This document shows positions 13,901-25,414 of a stretch of DNA of 64,000 nucleotides, piece after piece. The stretch covers positions 37,076,001 to 37,140,000 of the forward strand of contig CM075101.1 of assembly GCA_037576195.1 (NCBI GenBank). The letters are read 5' to 3'. The number at the start of each line of letters is the position of its first letter. Within the stretch, counting starts at the first letter, position 1. This DNA is from Phytoseiulus persimilis (Eukaryota; Arthropoda; Arachnida; Mesostigmata; Phytoseiidae). The notes below the pieces were generated by a model. It saw nothing but the letters and a program-made list of their open reading frames with translations, was not told where the DNA came from and did not search any database. Both the position numbers and the translations under genes were made by a program.

Positions 13901-16900
13901 AACATATATGTGGACATAAGAAACGGAGCCGTACACGATTGGCTCAAGCTGACGACGAAGAGCGGAGGAACCTCGAAGACGAGAGGGCTCGCGCGCCATT
14001 TACGGGGAAGTACGAAGACGACGGCGACGACGACGTCTACAGCATCATCAGCTCCGAAATGAAGAAAATGGCTTCATCTGGGCTCACTCTCAGCAGTTGT
14101 TCACGGAAAGCCTCACGTCTCAATCGATCTACAACATCGATCTATGGAGCAGCCTCGCCTCAGCTCGCGAACGCCACCGTTGGGGCACTAACTGGATATT
14201 GAAGAAACTCTCCATTCCCCAGCAGCGTCAACTCAATGGGCAGGCTCCTTCGCCAGAAAGCCTCGATGTGAATTTTCGTCTGACGGGCCAAGATTCAGAG
14301 CTTCCAATAAGCGGTTCAAGCCTAGGCTCCGCGCTGAAAGCTCGCTCAGAACGTCCATTTCAAAGACTCGACCGACAGAGGTTCAGACGATACTGCTCGC
14401 TCAGGCGTATGGGAGCAATGTTCATTTGTTCATTGTGTTCTCTCGCTTGGACTACATTCATTCGGGCCGAACTATGCGCCGAGCACCCCAGCCGATTTTC
14501 AAGTTGGCTCCCGGAGCAGCCTTGAGCGACAATGCACGCCAGGATCACATTATACAGGCAGCAAGTCTCTGCGGCGAAAGATCTCCGCGACCCACCTAGG
14601 TCATTCGGTTCGTCCTGCTCTTCCGATGTCTCTATTACAGGGTCCGCAGTCTTCGGGAGATGGGACTCCACGCGAGAACGGTGAGTTCGACAGTTACGGA
14701 GTCCTCACTCCGAACGGCATCAAACGCGACGACCTCGCTCGACTTCTGTGTCGCCGTTCATCTTTCTGTCTCGGATAAGCTAGCATATGTTCAAGTCGCC
14801 CGCATGAGTTTCGCGCGTTGCTCATGTTGATCTTGGACCGTTGTGTTCCTCGGACCGCCCCTATCGACTGGAGCATGAAGACATTTACAATAATACATGA
14901 TAATCATAATGTCTCTTTTCCAACTTTTCGAGCGGCATCTTGGTGCTGGAGCGTCGATCGAGCACGAGTCGAAATTGAACGCGCGCAGCTCGACTCAAGT
15001 TCAACGAAACCTGCTGAAGGCCAAGCCTCGGAGGCGAATCCCGCCGAATTCCGGACACCGATCGGTCTAACTCCCGACGGGCTCTCAGATCACTGACTCA
15101 GGTGACGAAGTCGCTAACTCAGATATCAATGAATCTCCGACGTTCATTCCTCGCGCTTTTCGTCGTTGACGCGACAGCGACCCTTCTGGAATCGGTGGCC
15201 CCATGGAGATCGATTGGAGCGGGCGCGGTCAACGCTTGCGAAGAAGCAGAGATGTGAAGCGTCGAAACACTGATTCGGTAGCGAATCCGAGTGCGTAGCA
15301 GAAGAGCGGTACTCTCCGCGCCGGTAACAACAGCCGCCGACACCGTCAGCAGAGGCGCCCCGACAAGAGCAACAGCAACGATCTTTTCGAGGAGCGAGCC
15401 GCGAGCTAGCCAATAGACCGACTGGTGGCTTGTTTCGATGAGAAAAGACGACGCGGACGACGAGCGAAGAGGAGGAGAAGACGCGGTCTTCTGTGATCAA
15501 TAACTTCGTGAAGACCAAAAAGAAGAAGACGACGAAGAAAAAAAGCCAGAGGAGGCAAAGTCGATCTTTGGATCGGCGGAGCCTTGAATGTCTTCATTAT
15601 CAAGACATTGGCTGACAGAAACTTGGTGAGAAAGGAAGCTGGAGCGGGCGCCATCGATCGTACGACGAGCGGGAAGGAAATAAGAGGAGTCGACACAGGA
15701 GCACCACATTTGCAGACAGAGCGTGAAAAATGTCGCGCAGTCCAATAGAAGGAATATTTCTAACGCCGAATACTTCACATCTCTATCGAGCACCGGCAGA
15801 ACTCATTCGACGGACAGACCGTGAGAGCGAAACAGAGAGAGAGGGGGAAGCCGGAACAACGGATTTGAGATCGAGGCCGTAAGGCCGGTGCGTCGGATCT
15901 GTTCAGTGCAAATCCGCCGCTCGGGATTCACTCTTCACGCACACCCGGACGACCTCATGGGGAGCGACGACGATATTGAGGATCAGAAGAGGAACTCATG
16001 TGGATCTCTTACCGTTCCTAGATCAGTTGTGCCAGGGACTGGTGCCAGCGAGGTCACTGGATGATGCTGATAATGCCTTTGGAGTAACTGTTGATGCAGC
16101 GGGCTCAGTGTTCCGGCAGACAAATGACCGTAGGATCCACTTCGAGTCCCACTCATGAAAAGCTGGTTCGGTGAGAAGCGTATCATGGAGTTGACATCGA
16201 ACGCGTCCGAGTATGGCGAGGACGAGTAGGCCCTCTTTCGGCCACGTCCCGCCCTGGAGGCAGCTGGAAAATCAACGCAGTCAATTAGTTATCGAATAAA
16301 TTACGTTGTTGCATTCGGTCGCTTCTAAATCAGGCTGCCCATGCTCGATATGTTGATTGAAGAATATGGAGACAGTTGCTCCGGGTGATCTCTGCATGAC
16401 AAGTAACAGTTTCGTCAGGGTCCACAACCAGAAAAACGGGTGTGCATGCTGAAAATGAACGCTTTCGAAGCCAATCTTCGGCGTCAGCCGTTCCGTCGGC
16501 AGGATAGACGAGCGGAGTGTCAGCCAGCAGTAGAAAGATGGCGAAGCAATTTTTCCGCCTGGGGGCTTCGGCGCCTGTTATGACTCGATTGACAACGAGC
16601 AAGACGCCAAACGAATCAATCAGGGACCGGCGCGACGATCAGCGTAAAAGCGACAGAATCGTTGCGAATTTATTATGACCCCGCGATATATCAACGTCAG
16701 CGGCTCCGATCTACTCCGCCAATTATTCCCTTCGAATTGTTGCTGTTCAGTGTCTCTCAAGAACTTGTCGATGAGCTTCCGGCAGGATGCTCACCGAAAC
16801 CCGACCAGAACTTGGTGCCGAGTACAGGCATGAGAGACACGACTGTCGATCCCCGGCGGGCTCCAAGCAGCGGGAGAAGAACGCGTAATTGCAGACGCGT

Positions 16901-19900
16901 TGTCTCCAGCAGTCCGGCTCAATCTGTTTGGATTATTTTTTTGTAACGTTTGATTCGTGTTCACAGTGGTGGCGCACATCAAACGCCTGACATGACGAGC
17001 TGTTGATGATGCGCTGCGCAACAAGGCTTTCAGCGAGTGGATCTCTGTCTGCCGTGAAATTCCGGAGGAGTGTCGAGCAGCCTCACGCGATTAGCAAATG
17101 CCATCTCAACTGGCCAGGTTGGCCGAACGATCACGATGAGGTCGAGTAGCTGGAACGCTCACAACATAGCTCCACTTTCTATCCCACGGTTCTCCGCAGG
17201 CTCCGACCAACAAGGTTATGTGAGCTAAAAGTCGGCAATTCAATTCAATCAAATGCGCGCGACGACGACCATCACCGTTCAAAGCATCGGGCACGGTGAC
17301 AAGAGTCTGAACGCGCTTGGGCGTAACACGAACCCGTTAGGCACTCGTGGGCATCGACACTCAACATCATTAATATACATGTACATGCGTACTCGTCTGA
17401 TTCACGTTACTCTCCCTGGAGGCTTCGCAAGCCCGAAATTCCCGTATCGAAAACACGAATCGCACCGCCGTGTCTTCTCCGCACCGTTCTGTCCACCCCA
17501 GTGTTTGGGGTCATGCGATGAGCTTGTATGCACATTAAAGGATATAAAGCCTCATCATACGGCCGGCCGTCGACCACTCGGTCTGCTCTCGCTCATATCT
17601 TAATCCCGGATCGGTTCTCGGAGGGCACAAGCTTCCGCGTTCTTCTTTGTGAGCGTATTTGGAACACACAAAGCAACTGAGCTCTTCAGCGGAGCAGACC
17701 AGAGTTTTCCGTAGCCTTTAGCACACTGGAGAGTCGCCCTCCATCGAGCAGCAGATCAACGATGAAAGAGAGCCATCATCTCTCATCAAACTCATCCATC
17801 ACACAGGTGATGCTGGAGATGTTTAGCGAAAACGCCGTACGAGGGATTCTGTCCTTCAACAATGAGCGATGGGAATTTCGTTCTGCGAAACCTACTCGGT
17901 CAACAAAGCTTGACCCTTCAACTGCCCCTCTGCTCGATATAACCATAAAACTCTCGAAATTTCTCTTATTCGCTCTGCGCGTCACGCGCTCTTCTCGAAA
18001 CGTGGAATTGTTTCCCCGTTCAGCTCAGATTCAATGATCCCGCAGCTGTGTCGCGCCAATAAACGACTCAAATCACACCGCTTCGACGTCAACGCACGCC
18101 TACATCCACAATGGATCTATTATGCTGTGACGCCTACATTGTAGCTATGTTTCTACAGATATTTTCCCTCGCAAACTCGGAGTGACAGACGACGGCCGGG
18201 CTCGCATGTTCGTAACACTTCATTGCTACACTTGTGCCAACGAAGTCCCAAACCTTCGGAGGAAACACGTCGCATCAGTTGTGTGAATTCTTATCTGAAA
18301 CGATGGTCACTATTATAGCCGTTCAGTGGAGCTGAGAAACGTTGAATGACGCCCGAAGGCCTCGGCCATCCAGAGCACGCGCCTTGAACCGACGGCTGCG
18401 AAACTACAGTTTGTTCGCCAGGACTGCTCCAGACTGACTGATACACCGGCGTACTGACGGACAGCGGGACATGCAGACAGACGGTTGGGTACACAGAGAC
18501 ACATCTTATCTGATAATAATGGCTGGGGAGTGGCGGTGCCTCAGACACGGTGCCGTCGAGCGCCGCGCTTGCTTCCATTAGCGCCGAGAAAAGTTCTTCC
18601 ATTGTCACAACAGTCGTAACGGAACTGCAAATTAAGTTGGCTGAATTCGTCACAAACGGCACGAGAGGGATGAAAACTGAAGAAAAATCAAGCTGAAGAG
18701 CAAGAGGAGACCTTCAGCAAACAAATCACAACTTCAGCCAGCTGCCATCTGCTCAAGGTGCGTCTCAGCTGCTCCTTCCACTGAGGGACGGACAAATGAC
18801 GGAGTCACCAGAACCTACGTTTGCGTTATCTCTGTTCAGCTTTCGGTTATTAGCATCCCTGTGTTTGTCTGTTTGTTTTCTCGCTTGTTTAATGATCACC
18901 TCTTCATCTCTCTGGCTCTCATTTGCGGCCATCGGTTCCATTCCGGGCTGTGATTCGTGTTTCGGCTGCGGGGAAACCAGCAACACAGAAAGGAACCAAG
19001 AAGCTTTCGCTGGAACGGGGGAATGTTTGAAAAAGAAAGAAGAACTCTCCCATCGAACCGAGTCATGCAAGAGAGTAATTACGCCGCAGACGATTTTCAG
19101 TTACCGCCCGTAAACGACACGAACAGAGGGTCGAAAGGGTTCGAACTTGATCAGCTGTTACAGCCGTAGAAAAAGTGAAAAAGGAAATTTCCCTGTCGGA
19201 GCAAATGGTTCGGATCGGAGTGCATCAGCGGAATCGTCACGGACACGCTACAAATACATCTGCCATCCGCCGACCCCGATCCACGGTTTCGAGCCTTATT
19301 GAATCCTTTCATGGGAGGACAGGATCGGCGAGGAATCTCGACCGTTCGCGAAACTTTTTCACAGCTACTTTTGCTTGGCGTTGATGTTGATTTAGTCAAC
19401 GACAACACTCGTTCTCTCGCACGCGAGTAGTTCCGGTGGCTTCGCACTGCGACGGGCTGACTGCAATCAATATCTGACTTGGGAGAGGTCCTTGTGGAGC
19501 TTGAGGCTCTGACAGCAGGTGTACGAAGCTCTTGGCCGCAGATTTGTTCAGCGGAATTCACTGAATCAATCTTTCGCAGCCCTGTCGTGTTTTCCCTATC
19601 CTCTGTTGTTGTAGTCATTTGAATGATATCATATTCCCGCCGACAGAGCGGCCGAGCGGCAGGAAGTCAGGGGCCATCCGTTCAGAGCCTAACCGCCAAT
19701 TTGCAATTACATGAGAGCCGGCGAACCCCCGGACAACACTGATCATCGTCTACATTGTCATCATCATCATCATTGAAAGTGACTGCATTACAAGCGCCAC
19801 TCAGAGCCGTTACACCCGTTCGCTATGGCTGTATGCCGCTATCATCAGCTGCTGTCCCAGCAGAAACTTCCACTTTTGATGAGCGGTCCACGTACTATGG

Positions 19901-22900
19901 GTGCGTGCGTGTGTGCGTCACGAGAATCTCCGAGCTCAGGGATTTGTTCGGACAGCGCAAAATGAGCTAAAAACGAAACAACTGCGACAAAAATCTCTCA
20001 CAATCCACAATGAGATACGGTCCGGTGATAAACATGTGAACATATTTAGACAACAAACACTTCACAATACGACACCTCGTCGTGAGAGACACCCTCACTC
20101 CTGATAACAACAGGAAAAGGCAAAAACTCGATCTCGAAACGTTTCTGACAATGACAAGCAGAACGTCATGCTGTTCGAATGTCTACTACTGGCTACTGTT
20201 CTTATCACCGGTTCAAACAAGAAATTCTGGCTCCGATTCATGGCGCGTAAAGGTCCATGGGAAACTCAGTGGAATCATACAGCAGAAGAGCCACGAGGAG
20301 CGGTTAAGTCGCGACGCAACGTGCGTCCCATTCAGATCCAGCCTGTCTCAAACCCCCAGCCGAGAATATCCCTCCCACCCGTATGAATTCCTTCGAACAG
20401 GTCGGATCGGCATTTCCCACAACGCAAATACGAAACTTCCGAGGAGCTTACGGGCTACGGCCTTGGGTGAGGAACGATACAACTTTGGAAAAACTAACAA
20501 CAGTTGACGCTGAGGCGTTGTAACGAGGTGAACGTTTTGATAATTCGTCCAGATGGTTTCAGATTGCCTCCCTCTTGTTGAGTACGAGTAAGCACTAACC
20601 ACGATAAACAAACCAGCCGAATTTCAAACTACTCCGATCCGAAACAGCTGGTCAGAATAAACTTTCAGTCCCTTGGATGAAAATCTGGAACACCCCTGCT
20701 GCGGAATACTCCTGCTGCGGTCGTTGTGTAGACGATATCGTGTTGCTCTTCAGTGTCATTCCGATCCGTCTCAAGACTCGAACGCTAAATCTCCTCATGG
20801 TCGCGTTTCCTGATCTAAACTAGGTCCTAGCTTGGTCGGGAAGGACGCCAGCCAAACCTTTCCCCACAGAAACTATGTCCGAGGAACTATCTCTTCCCAA
20901 CTATACATAGAGCATCGACCAGGCTCAATTAGCTCGCTGCTCTGTCCTCTTTAAGACCCAATATCTTCCTTCGGTTTCCCGCTGCAATGGCGCAACAGAA
21001 ACGTCATGAACCGCTATTGTTAGAGCGAAAAACTTTCCGAAGCCCCAAGGAAGAAGCTCAGCGATCAACGCCATCGAGTGAGACCGTAAATTCCGACTGG
21101 TGATCTTGCTTGCGACAGTTGATCAGACTACTCTTCTGGCTAATTTCCCCTCTAACTCTCCCGGGGTTGCTCCTTTCAATACCGAAACAGATTCTGCGAA
21201 CCATGATCCTTGGATTTGGTCTGAAGACCACGACCAAATTCAGAGCTAGTAACTTCAACGTTCCTCGATTGATTATATTACGTCGCCTCGCCTATCGGTT
21301 CGAAAATCGAGACGAGAAATTGGCGTTACAGCCCGAGTTCCAAAACTCACCATCATTCGCCGACTGGAGGCTCGCTCGCTGCTGTGCGAAGGCAGCTTGC
21401 ATGTGTTGAAGGTAGTCCATATGCTGAGCGACAGAGACATCTGAAACGAGCGGTAAACAGTTCAATAGAGATCATCCATAATACTTGATTACTTTCGCTC
21501 TGCAGGTCTCTTGGAGGTATCGTCCGCGAAATCAAGACCCAGTTCCGGATCCCGCGGTGATCCCCGTGAGAAGTTAGCCAAACGTCGAAGCGCCAGAAAA
21601 ACCTCACGTTCCACCTCAGAGAACTTCACGAAATGACTTCTCGAGCAGCACGTGATGCTTCCAGCACAGGAATCTTCGTTGACGCTTGACTCGATTCGAC
21701 AAGAGACCCGGAGAAATGTGATCGTTTGGTAAATTGGTGACGCTCATCCTTGCTTCGCGTCGGTCTTGTGTTTCCTCGTTCAGAAGGGAGAAAACTTGAA
21801 AATACGGAGCTGTTGTCGTCGTCGGGTTCAAACATGGACAACGATCCAAAGTGGCGCCAGGGCGATTCCGCTGCTGCCGCCGAAACCAGCGCTTTCTGTT
21901 GTTGTGGCAGATTCTTGTGCTTTCTTGACGGGTAGATAAATTGGAGTACTTAATTCTGACCACCACCCCGTCATTTGCGACTGGTTCGGTTGAATTCAGT
22001 GAAACATCCGACAGCGCGCCTTGAGAGACATCTGGCCTCTGTATCTCTTCGGCTCTTTCGCTGCCCGTGAAGATGCGGCAGATACAATAAAACTCCGAAG
22101 GGAGGAAAAACTTTCATTTATCCCGCATTCTATTCAAGTGTTCCTATGTAACGAACTCTCGCTCAATCATTGAATGTTTCAATTCCGGTTCATCGGACTC
22201 TACAGTAGCTCCAAGCGGAGCAATCTTCACTCTCTTCCGCTTCTTGATCCCTCATCTCATTTTATTCGTTGACCGGGCCAGCAGAGGCACGCTGAGTGCG
22301 CTACGCTTGATGGCTGCAGTGCAGACGCGTCGTGCGAACGCCCCGAAAGATTGGCGCGCAATGAACGGCCAGCTCATGATTGAGTGTTTTGGAACAGAGA
22401 TCTCATTTTAATGTCGGCTTATTCCTGACGGCGGCAAGAAGTGCCAACGGGTGTCCTGAATGCGGCGAGCAAGTTGAAGACAACCATCGTAATGGAAAAC
22501 AAAATGAAGCCTGATTTTAGCCAACCGTTGCGGACAGCGCGCCTGGGTTCATGTCTCTGTTCGCCGACAACCTTCGACGACCTCGATCAGATAGATTGTA
22601 GCGCAAGCGATGCTCTTGAATTTATTATGAAATTCAGTGGCTACAGTTCGTTATCGCCGGAGCGGCAAGAACTGATCTCAGAGAGTCGATACTGCGTGTT
22701 TTAGTTGGTGAGCCCACAAAACTTCAACAACCCCAAGAGCGCTTGTGGGAGTGGGGTCAGCATATATCGTAATACATTCTAGTTGCTCTCTGATTTGGAA
22801 ACTCGCTCTAGGTGATGATCGTAACGTAATCGATCGAAGCGCATTATATCCGATTATTCTATATCCATATACTCACTGCGGGGATCCAAAGGACTCAAAA

Positions 22901-25414
22901 CTCTCATCAGAGGTGATCCGCTGGCGAAAGGGTTGTACAACGGATCTAGATAGGGTGATATACGATATGGGGATCGTGCACCCACACCGACGCCAACCGC
23001 TTGCTGGAAAGCCGCTGGAAACTCTGGTGATGCCGGTAGCCTGCGGAGAGAAATGACCGATATTATTCTCTGAAACTTGAACTTGAATAAGAGAAATGGC
23101 TATCATGATGGCTCTAGACGGTGCTTGACCAGAATGCATGCGCTGTCCATGCGGAACTCGGTAAGAGATCTCCCACTCGTTGGATTGCACGCGGGCGACT
23201 ACCCTGAACCAGTTCTTCCGGTAGTTAAATGAGCGGAATCTGGATTGGAATCTGATCTTCAGTGGATCGAGAAGATTCACAAGTCCAAGTGGTGCTCAAA
23301 GCATAGACCTCCGTAGATCTCATTTGACTGCCTGTGGTTGCGCCAGGACATACCCTGGTTATCGACTCCGCTCGCGGCGGATGATCGGATATGCCTAATC
23401 AAAGATGGATTTCTCCTTCGGCTCGGATTCGGTGCAGTGGAGGTTCGAATCACCATCGGGACAGCGAGAGACGAATCTGTCGGGTCGCGAATCGCGCTTC
23501 CGAGTCCTGACTCGGAGAGAGTGGAACGAACAACCCAATGAAAACAGGAGAGGAAAATACATAAAGAAAAAGTTCCGCAGGTGGAAAAGCTCTCTTGTTG
23601 TTCTTGGCCTCTTGGCCGAGAAGGTGGCCAGAAGAAAAAAGATGCCTTCAAGTGTCGCAGCTTTTACTTCCGATTCTGCCAGTTCCTGCTCGAAAAACAA
23701 ACGACAGCCATCGTCGGAGTAATATTTCCAGTAGTGGCCTTCCCGGAGAGTGACAAACTGCCTCTCCTCTGAACAGAGAAGAGAAGGTGTTCTCGTCATC
23801 AGCTGGAACGATGGCATCTGCGGAGCGCTAGGATTAAAGCAACAATTTCTTAGCTATCCCGAACTCGAACACTGCGACAAAGGCAATGGTTTCCCTCTGG
23901 CGTATTATCGAACAATCGAACACAAAAGAAACGCACGACGAAAGAGAGCTCCGAACAATGAGACAAATTCACGGCGTTCGGGTCCTGGGGCGAAACGCAG
24001 GGATCTTTCGCGCTTAGAAGGAAAATTAAGTGCAAACAAAGCGCGACGGGTCGCACCAGAAACAGAGTTCAAAGGCAAAAGGACTGCAACCAAGTTCGAG
24101 AGGAACGGATTAATGTCGCTACCCGTTAATGGTCTGAGTCTGCTGGATTCGCCTTGTAGTCATGGCACTGGTTGATGTCGCCGTCGTCGTCAAAAGTAGT
24201 TCTTCCACTGGTGCATGAATCGTAGAGCCATGGAATGCGAGGCCAACGGGGCAGTGACTTTCAAGGAAGCGAGCCGACAGTCTCGTCGAGAGCAGACTTC
24301 CATCAGCGAAACCGAAATTGGATTAGCTTCGATCGGAACGTTGTTGTGACTGCTTATGCTGTTGTTGTTTTCGTATTCCCGCTCAGCACTCGTGACAAAG
24401 AGCCAGAAAACAAATGATAAATGATGTCCTTTCGTCAGGTGCTCTGCCTGCCTGCCTTCCTCCCTCCCTCGGTGCCTGACTGCCTAGAAGCTCGGAGGAG
24501 CGCAGATGGAAGGGAAGGTGCTGGAACGAGCGATGAAGAGAGACTTCCACGAGAAGACGGCCTTCTAACTGCGGCCAGTTCGCTTGCTTGTGAGCCCGCC
24601 AGTCTTTCTAACTGACTGCACATGATGGAAACGACAGATGTGGCGGGAGCCTCCGGCAGGAGACCAGCTGAACTCCGGCTCGCTCCACGTACGGGGAGGC
24701 TTTAACAGAACTTCTCTCGCGCTTGCTTCTTCTGATGGTGTCGATTTTTATATTGACCTCGACAAACAACAGGTAGATTATCTCTCACTCGGTCACCCGC
24801 TCGTCCGCTTCCGCGAGCTATCGGATATTCTCAGGTGCCTGGTGACTCGGCATACACCTCAGACGAGGTTGGGGAATAATCGCGAATCGTCCCGCAGCTC
24901 GACACGGATCCTGAGCTGAAGTCACCCAACGCCGGGATGCCGGTATGCGGGGTCACTCAGTCCCCTTGGAGAACACGTAGCAGACCACCACATCTTCGGA
25001 ACCTCCAACTACCGATCGAGCGTCCGGGGCGATCCTCGAACGCGAATCCAAACCCGCGGCCATAACAAACGTTTGCGGACTCAGCCCGGAACTGGGAGAG
25101 CCCGCGCGGACGAAGGAGGTCTTCCACGCCAATGAGGACTGAGACCAATCGCCCTTCCCCGCCGTCAACAGGAACAATGTTTCGAAAAGCATTCCGCGCG
25201 CATAATGACCCACGAATGAACAGCAGCGATTCGAACCACGAGAGAATTCGGCGTGAATTTCCACTCACCCGGTGAATGGATTGATCCGCGGCTCCCAGAC
25301 ATAGCGGCCTTCATGGGTTCTCTGGTCAACCGGTATCGCCGCGTGAACTGCGGCGAAAGCTGAGGCGGCTCCGTGTAATGCCCCAACGCCAGGAACTGAC
25401 GGCATCTCTGCCAT
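184..25414 (-). CDS. ci: Cubitus interruptus / Gli family zinc-finger transcription factor, eight-exon model
   Basis: DNA-binding effector of Hedgehog signalling, acting in the nucleus and held in the cytoplasm by Sufu and related partners. My exon model (minus strand, 5' to 3') is 25414-25269, 23040-22877, 21440-21351, 16263-16013, 8858-8718, 7933-7722, 4439-4331 and 1920-184. All seven junctions have GT/AG ends and compatible phases, giving 949 residues. Landmarks in order are the N-terminal HEGRY block, the Sufu-binding SYGHLS motif, five tandem C2H2 fingers (about residues 246-405), an acidic LPDDM segment (about 694) and a conserved C-terminal activation tail ending LKLMQ. Drosophila Ci is about 1,400 residues, so this is a short family member. 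The first ATG is tentative; more 5' exons may exist upstream. The five fingers and the C-terminal tail make the family call secure. The introns are long compared with the compact neighbouring genes. Confidence 0.93.
1921..4330 (-). other. ci intron with a (CT)10 microsatellite
   Basis: Intron between finger 4 and finger 5 exons. It holds a perfect CT dinucleotide tract at 3091-3110 and no open frame I recognise. The longer reading frames here do not resemble known proteins. Confidence 0.7.
3091..3110. repeat. (CT)10 microsatellite
   Basis: Ten perfect CT units inside a ci intron. Confidence 0.95.
4331..4439 (-). CDS. ci: ci exon G (zinc finger 4)
   Basis: Encodes [15 protein letters not shown] then [18 protein letters not shown], the fourth Gli finger with its conserved [10 protein letters not shown] recognition helix. 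The acceptor is TTCCAG and the donor GTACGT. It starts by completing a split Arg codon and ends in phase 0. Confidence 0.95.
4470..4478 (+). promoter_or_regulatory. Near-consensus Gli/Ci site (8 of 9)
   Basis: CGGGTGGTC differs from TGGGTGGTC at the first base. It lies in the ci intron 31 bases upstream of the finger 4 exon. Confidence 0.2.
6149..6190. repeat. GA-rich low-complexity tract
   Basis: Purine tract dominated by AG repeats with short interruptions, within a ci intron. Confidence 0.85.
6441..6477. repeat. GGAT/AGAT tetranucleotide repeat
   Basis: GAAT units change to GGAT and then AGAT over about 37 bases; an imperfect microsatellite within a ci intron. Confidence 0.9.
6765..6824. 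repeat. CCGN-type degenerate tetranucleotide tract
   Basis: GC-rich run built from CCCG, CCGA, CCGG and GGCC units with period close to four, within a ci intron. Confidence 0.7.
7722..7933 (-). CDS. ci: ci exon F (zinc fingers 1 end, 2 and 3)
   Basis: Starts with VHHINKDHI, completing finger 1, then carries finger 2 ([14 protein letters not shown] to VVHMRRH) and finger 3 ([20 protein letters not shown]). The linkers HTGEKP and the finger 3 SRLENLKTH segment are diagnostic for Gli/Ci. The donor is GTAAGG with phase 2, and the Arg codon is completed by the next exon. Confidence 0.95.
8320..8366. repeat. CCAG to CCGA/CCGC drifting tetranucleotide tract
   Basis: Four or more CCAG units pass into CCGA, CCGC, CCGT and CGCT units, keeping a four-base period while the unit changes. 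It lies in the 7934-8717 ci intron. Confidence 0.8.
8718..8858 (-). CDS. ci: ci exon E (acidic linker and first half of zinc finger 1)
   Basis: Forty-seven codons: an acidic stretch [13 protein letters not shown] followed by [19 protein letters not shown], the Cys half of zinc finger 1. The acceptor is TTCCAG and the donor GTAAGT; both ends are phase 0. The His pair of finger 1 lies in the next exon. Confidence 0.92.
10163..10171 (-). promoter_or_regulatory. Candidate Gli/Ci binding site
   Basis: Exact match of GACCACCCA, the reverse complement of the Gli/Ci consensus TGGGTGGTC, inside an intron of ci itself. It shares the 13-mer GCCGACCACCCAG with the site at 13691. Confidence 0.4.
13691..13699 (-). 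promoter_or_regulatory. Candidate Gli/Ci binding site
   Basis: Second exact GACCACCCA in the same ci intron, 3.5 kb from the first. Sequence match only; occupancy is unknown. Confidence 0.4.
16013..16263 (-). CDS. ci: ci exon D (RKR block and Sufu-binding motif)
   Basis: Encodes [20 protein letters not shown], then a serine/glycine run with [12 protein letters not shown]. The SYGHLS element is the known Sufu contact of Gli proteins, and the RKR...SDSFD..SMIR block is one of the most conserved N-terminal segments of the family. The exon starts after TTTTCCAG and ends at a GTAAGA donor, in phase 0. Confidence 0.9.
16264..21350 (-). other. ci intron without recognised features except a CAT tract
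   Basis: Holds a TCA/CAT trinucleotide tract at 19758-19774. No reading frame in it resembles a known protein. Confidence 0.6.
21351..21440 (-). CDS. ci: ci exon C (short exon upstream of the Sufu-binding block)
   Basis: A 90-base exon encoding [15 protein letters not shown], equivalent to the AIHMEYLHAMDSTRFSS stretch of Gli proteins. It is flanked by a TTTCAG acceptor and a GTGAGT donor. Phase 1 in and phase 1 out fit the exons on both sides. Confidence 0.8.
22877..23040 (-). CDS. ci: ci exon B (N-terminal conserved region)
   Basis: This exon encodes LPASPEF followed by [17 protein letters not shown], which corresponds to the RISPHRNP and PYINPYMDYIRSLH region of Gli proteins. The acceptor is TCTCCGCAG and the donor is GTGAGT. 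It takes phase 2 from the previous exon and leaves phase 1, both consistent with its neighbours. Confidence 0.8.
23041..25268 (-). other. ci intron
   Basis: Intron between the HEGRY exon and the second N-terminal exon. It has a CTGC/CTCC-type low-complexity tract near 24441-24486 and nothing coding that I recognise. Confidence 0.6.
25269..25414 (-). CDS. ci: ci exon A (N-terminal HEGRY block, possible start exon)
   Basis: The translation contains [16 protein letters not shown], matching the PIDARHHEGRYHYDP-type block found near the N terminus of Gli/Ci proteins. The donor is a clean GTGAGT at 25268-25263, leaving phase 2 that joins the next exon in frame. The ATG at 25414 is used as a provisional start. 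An acceptor (GGCAG) at 25409-25408 would instead make this an internal exon starting at 25407. Confidence 0.75.

Larger units (their letters stand above)
8859..16012 (-). other. Largest ci intron, with two exact Gli/Ci consensus sites
   Basis: About 7.15 kb between the Sufu-motif exon and the finger 1 exon; the phases on both sides are 0, so no exon is required between them. It contains GACCACCCA at 10163-10171 and 13691-13699. Open frames of up to about 179 residues occur on both strands near 13.1-13.7 kb but resemble nothing known and look like chance frames in GC-rich DNA. Confidence 0.6.
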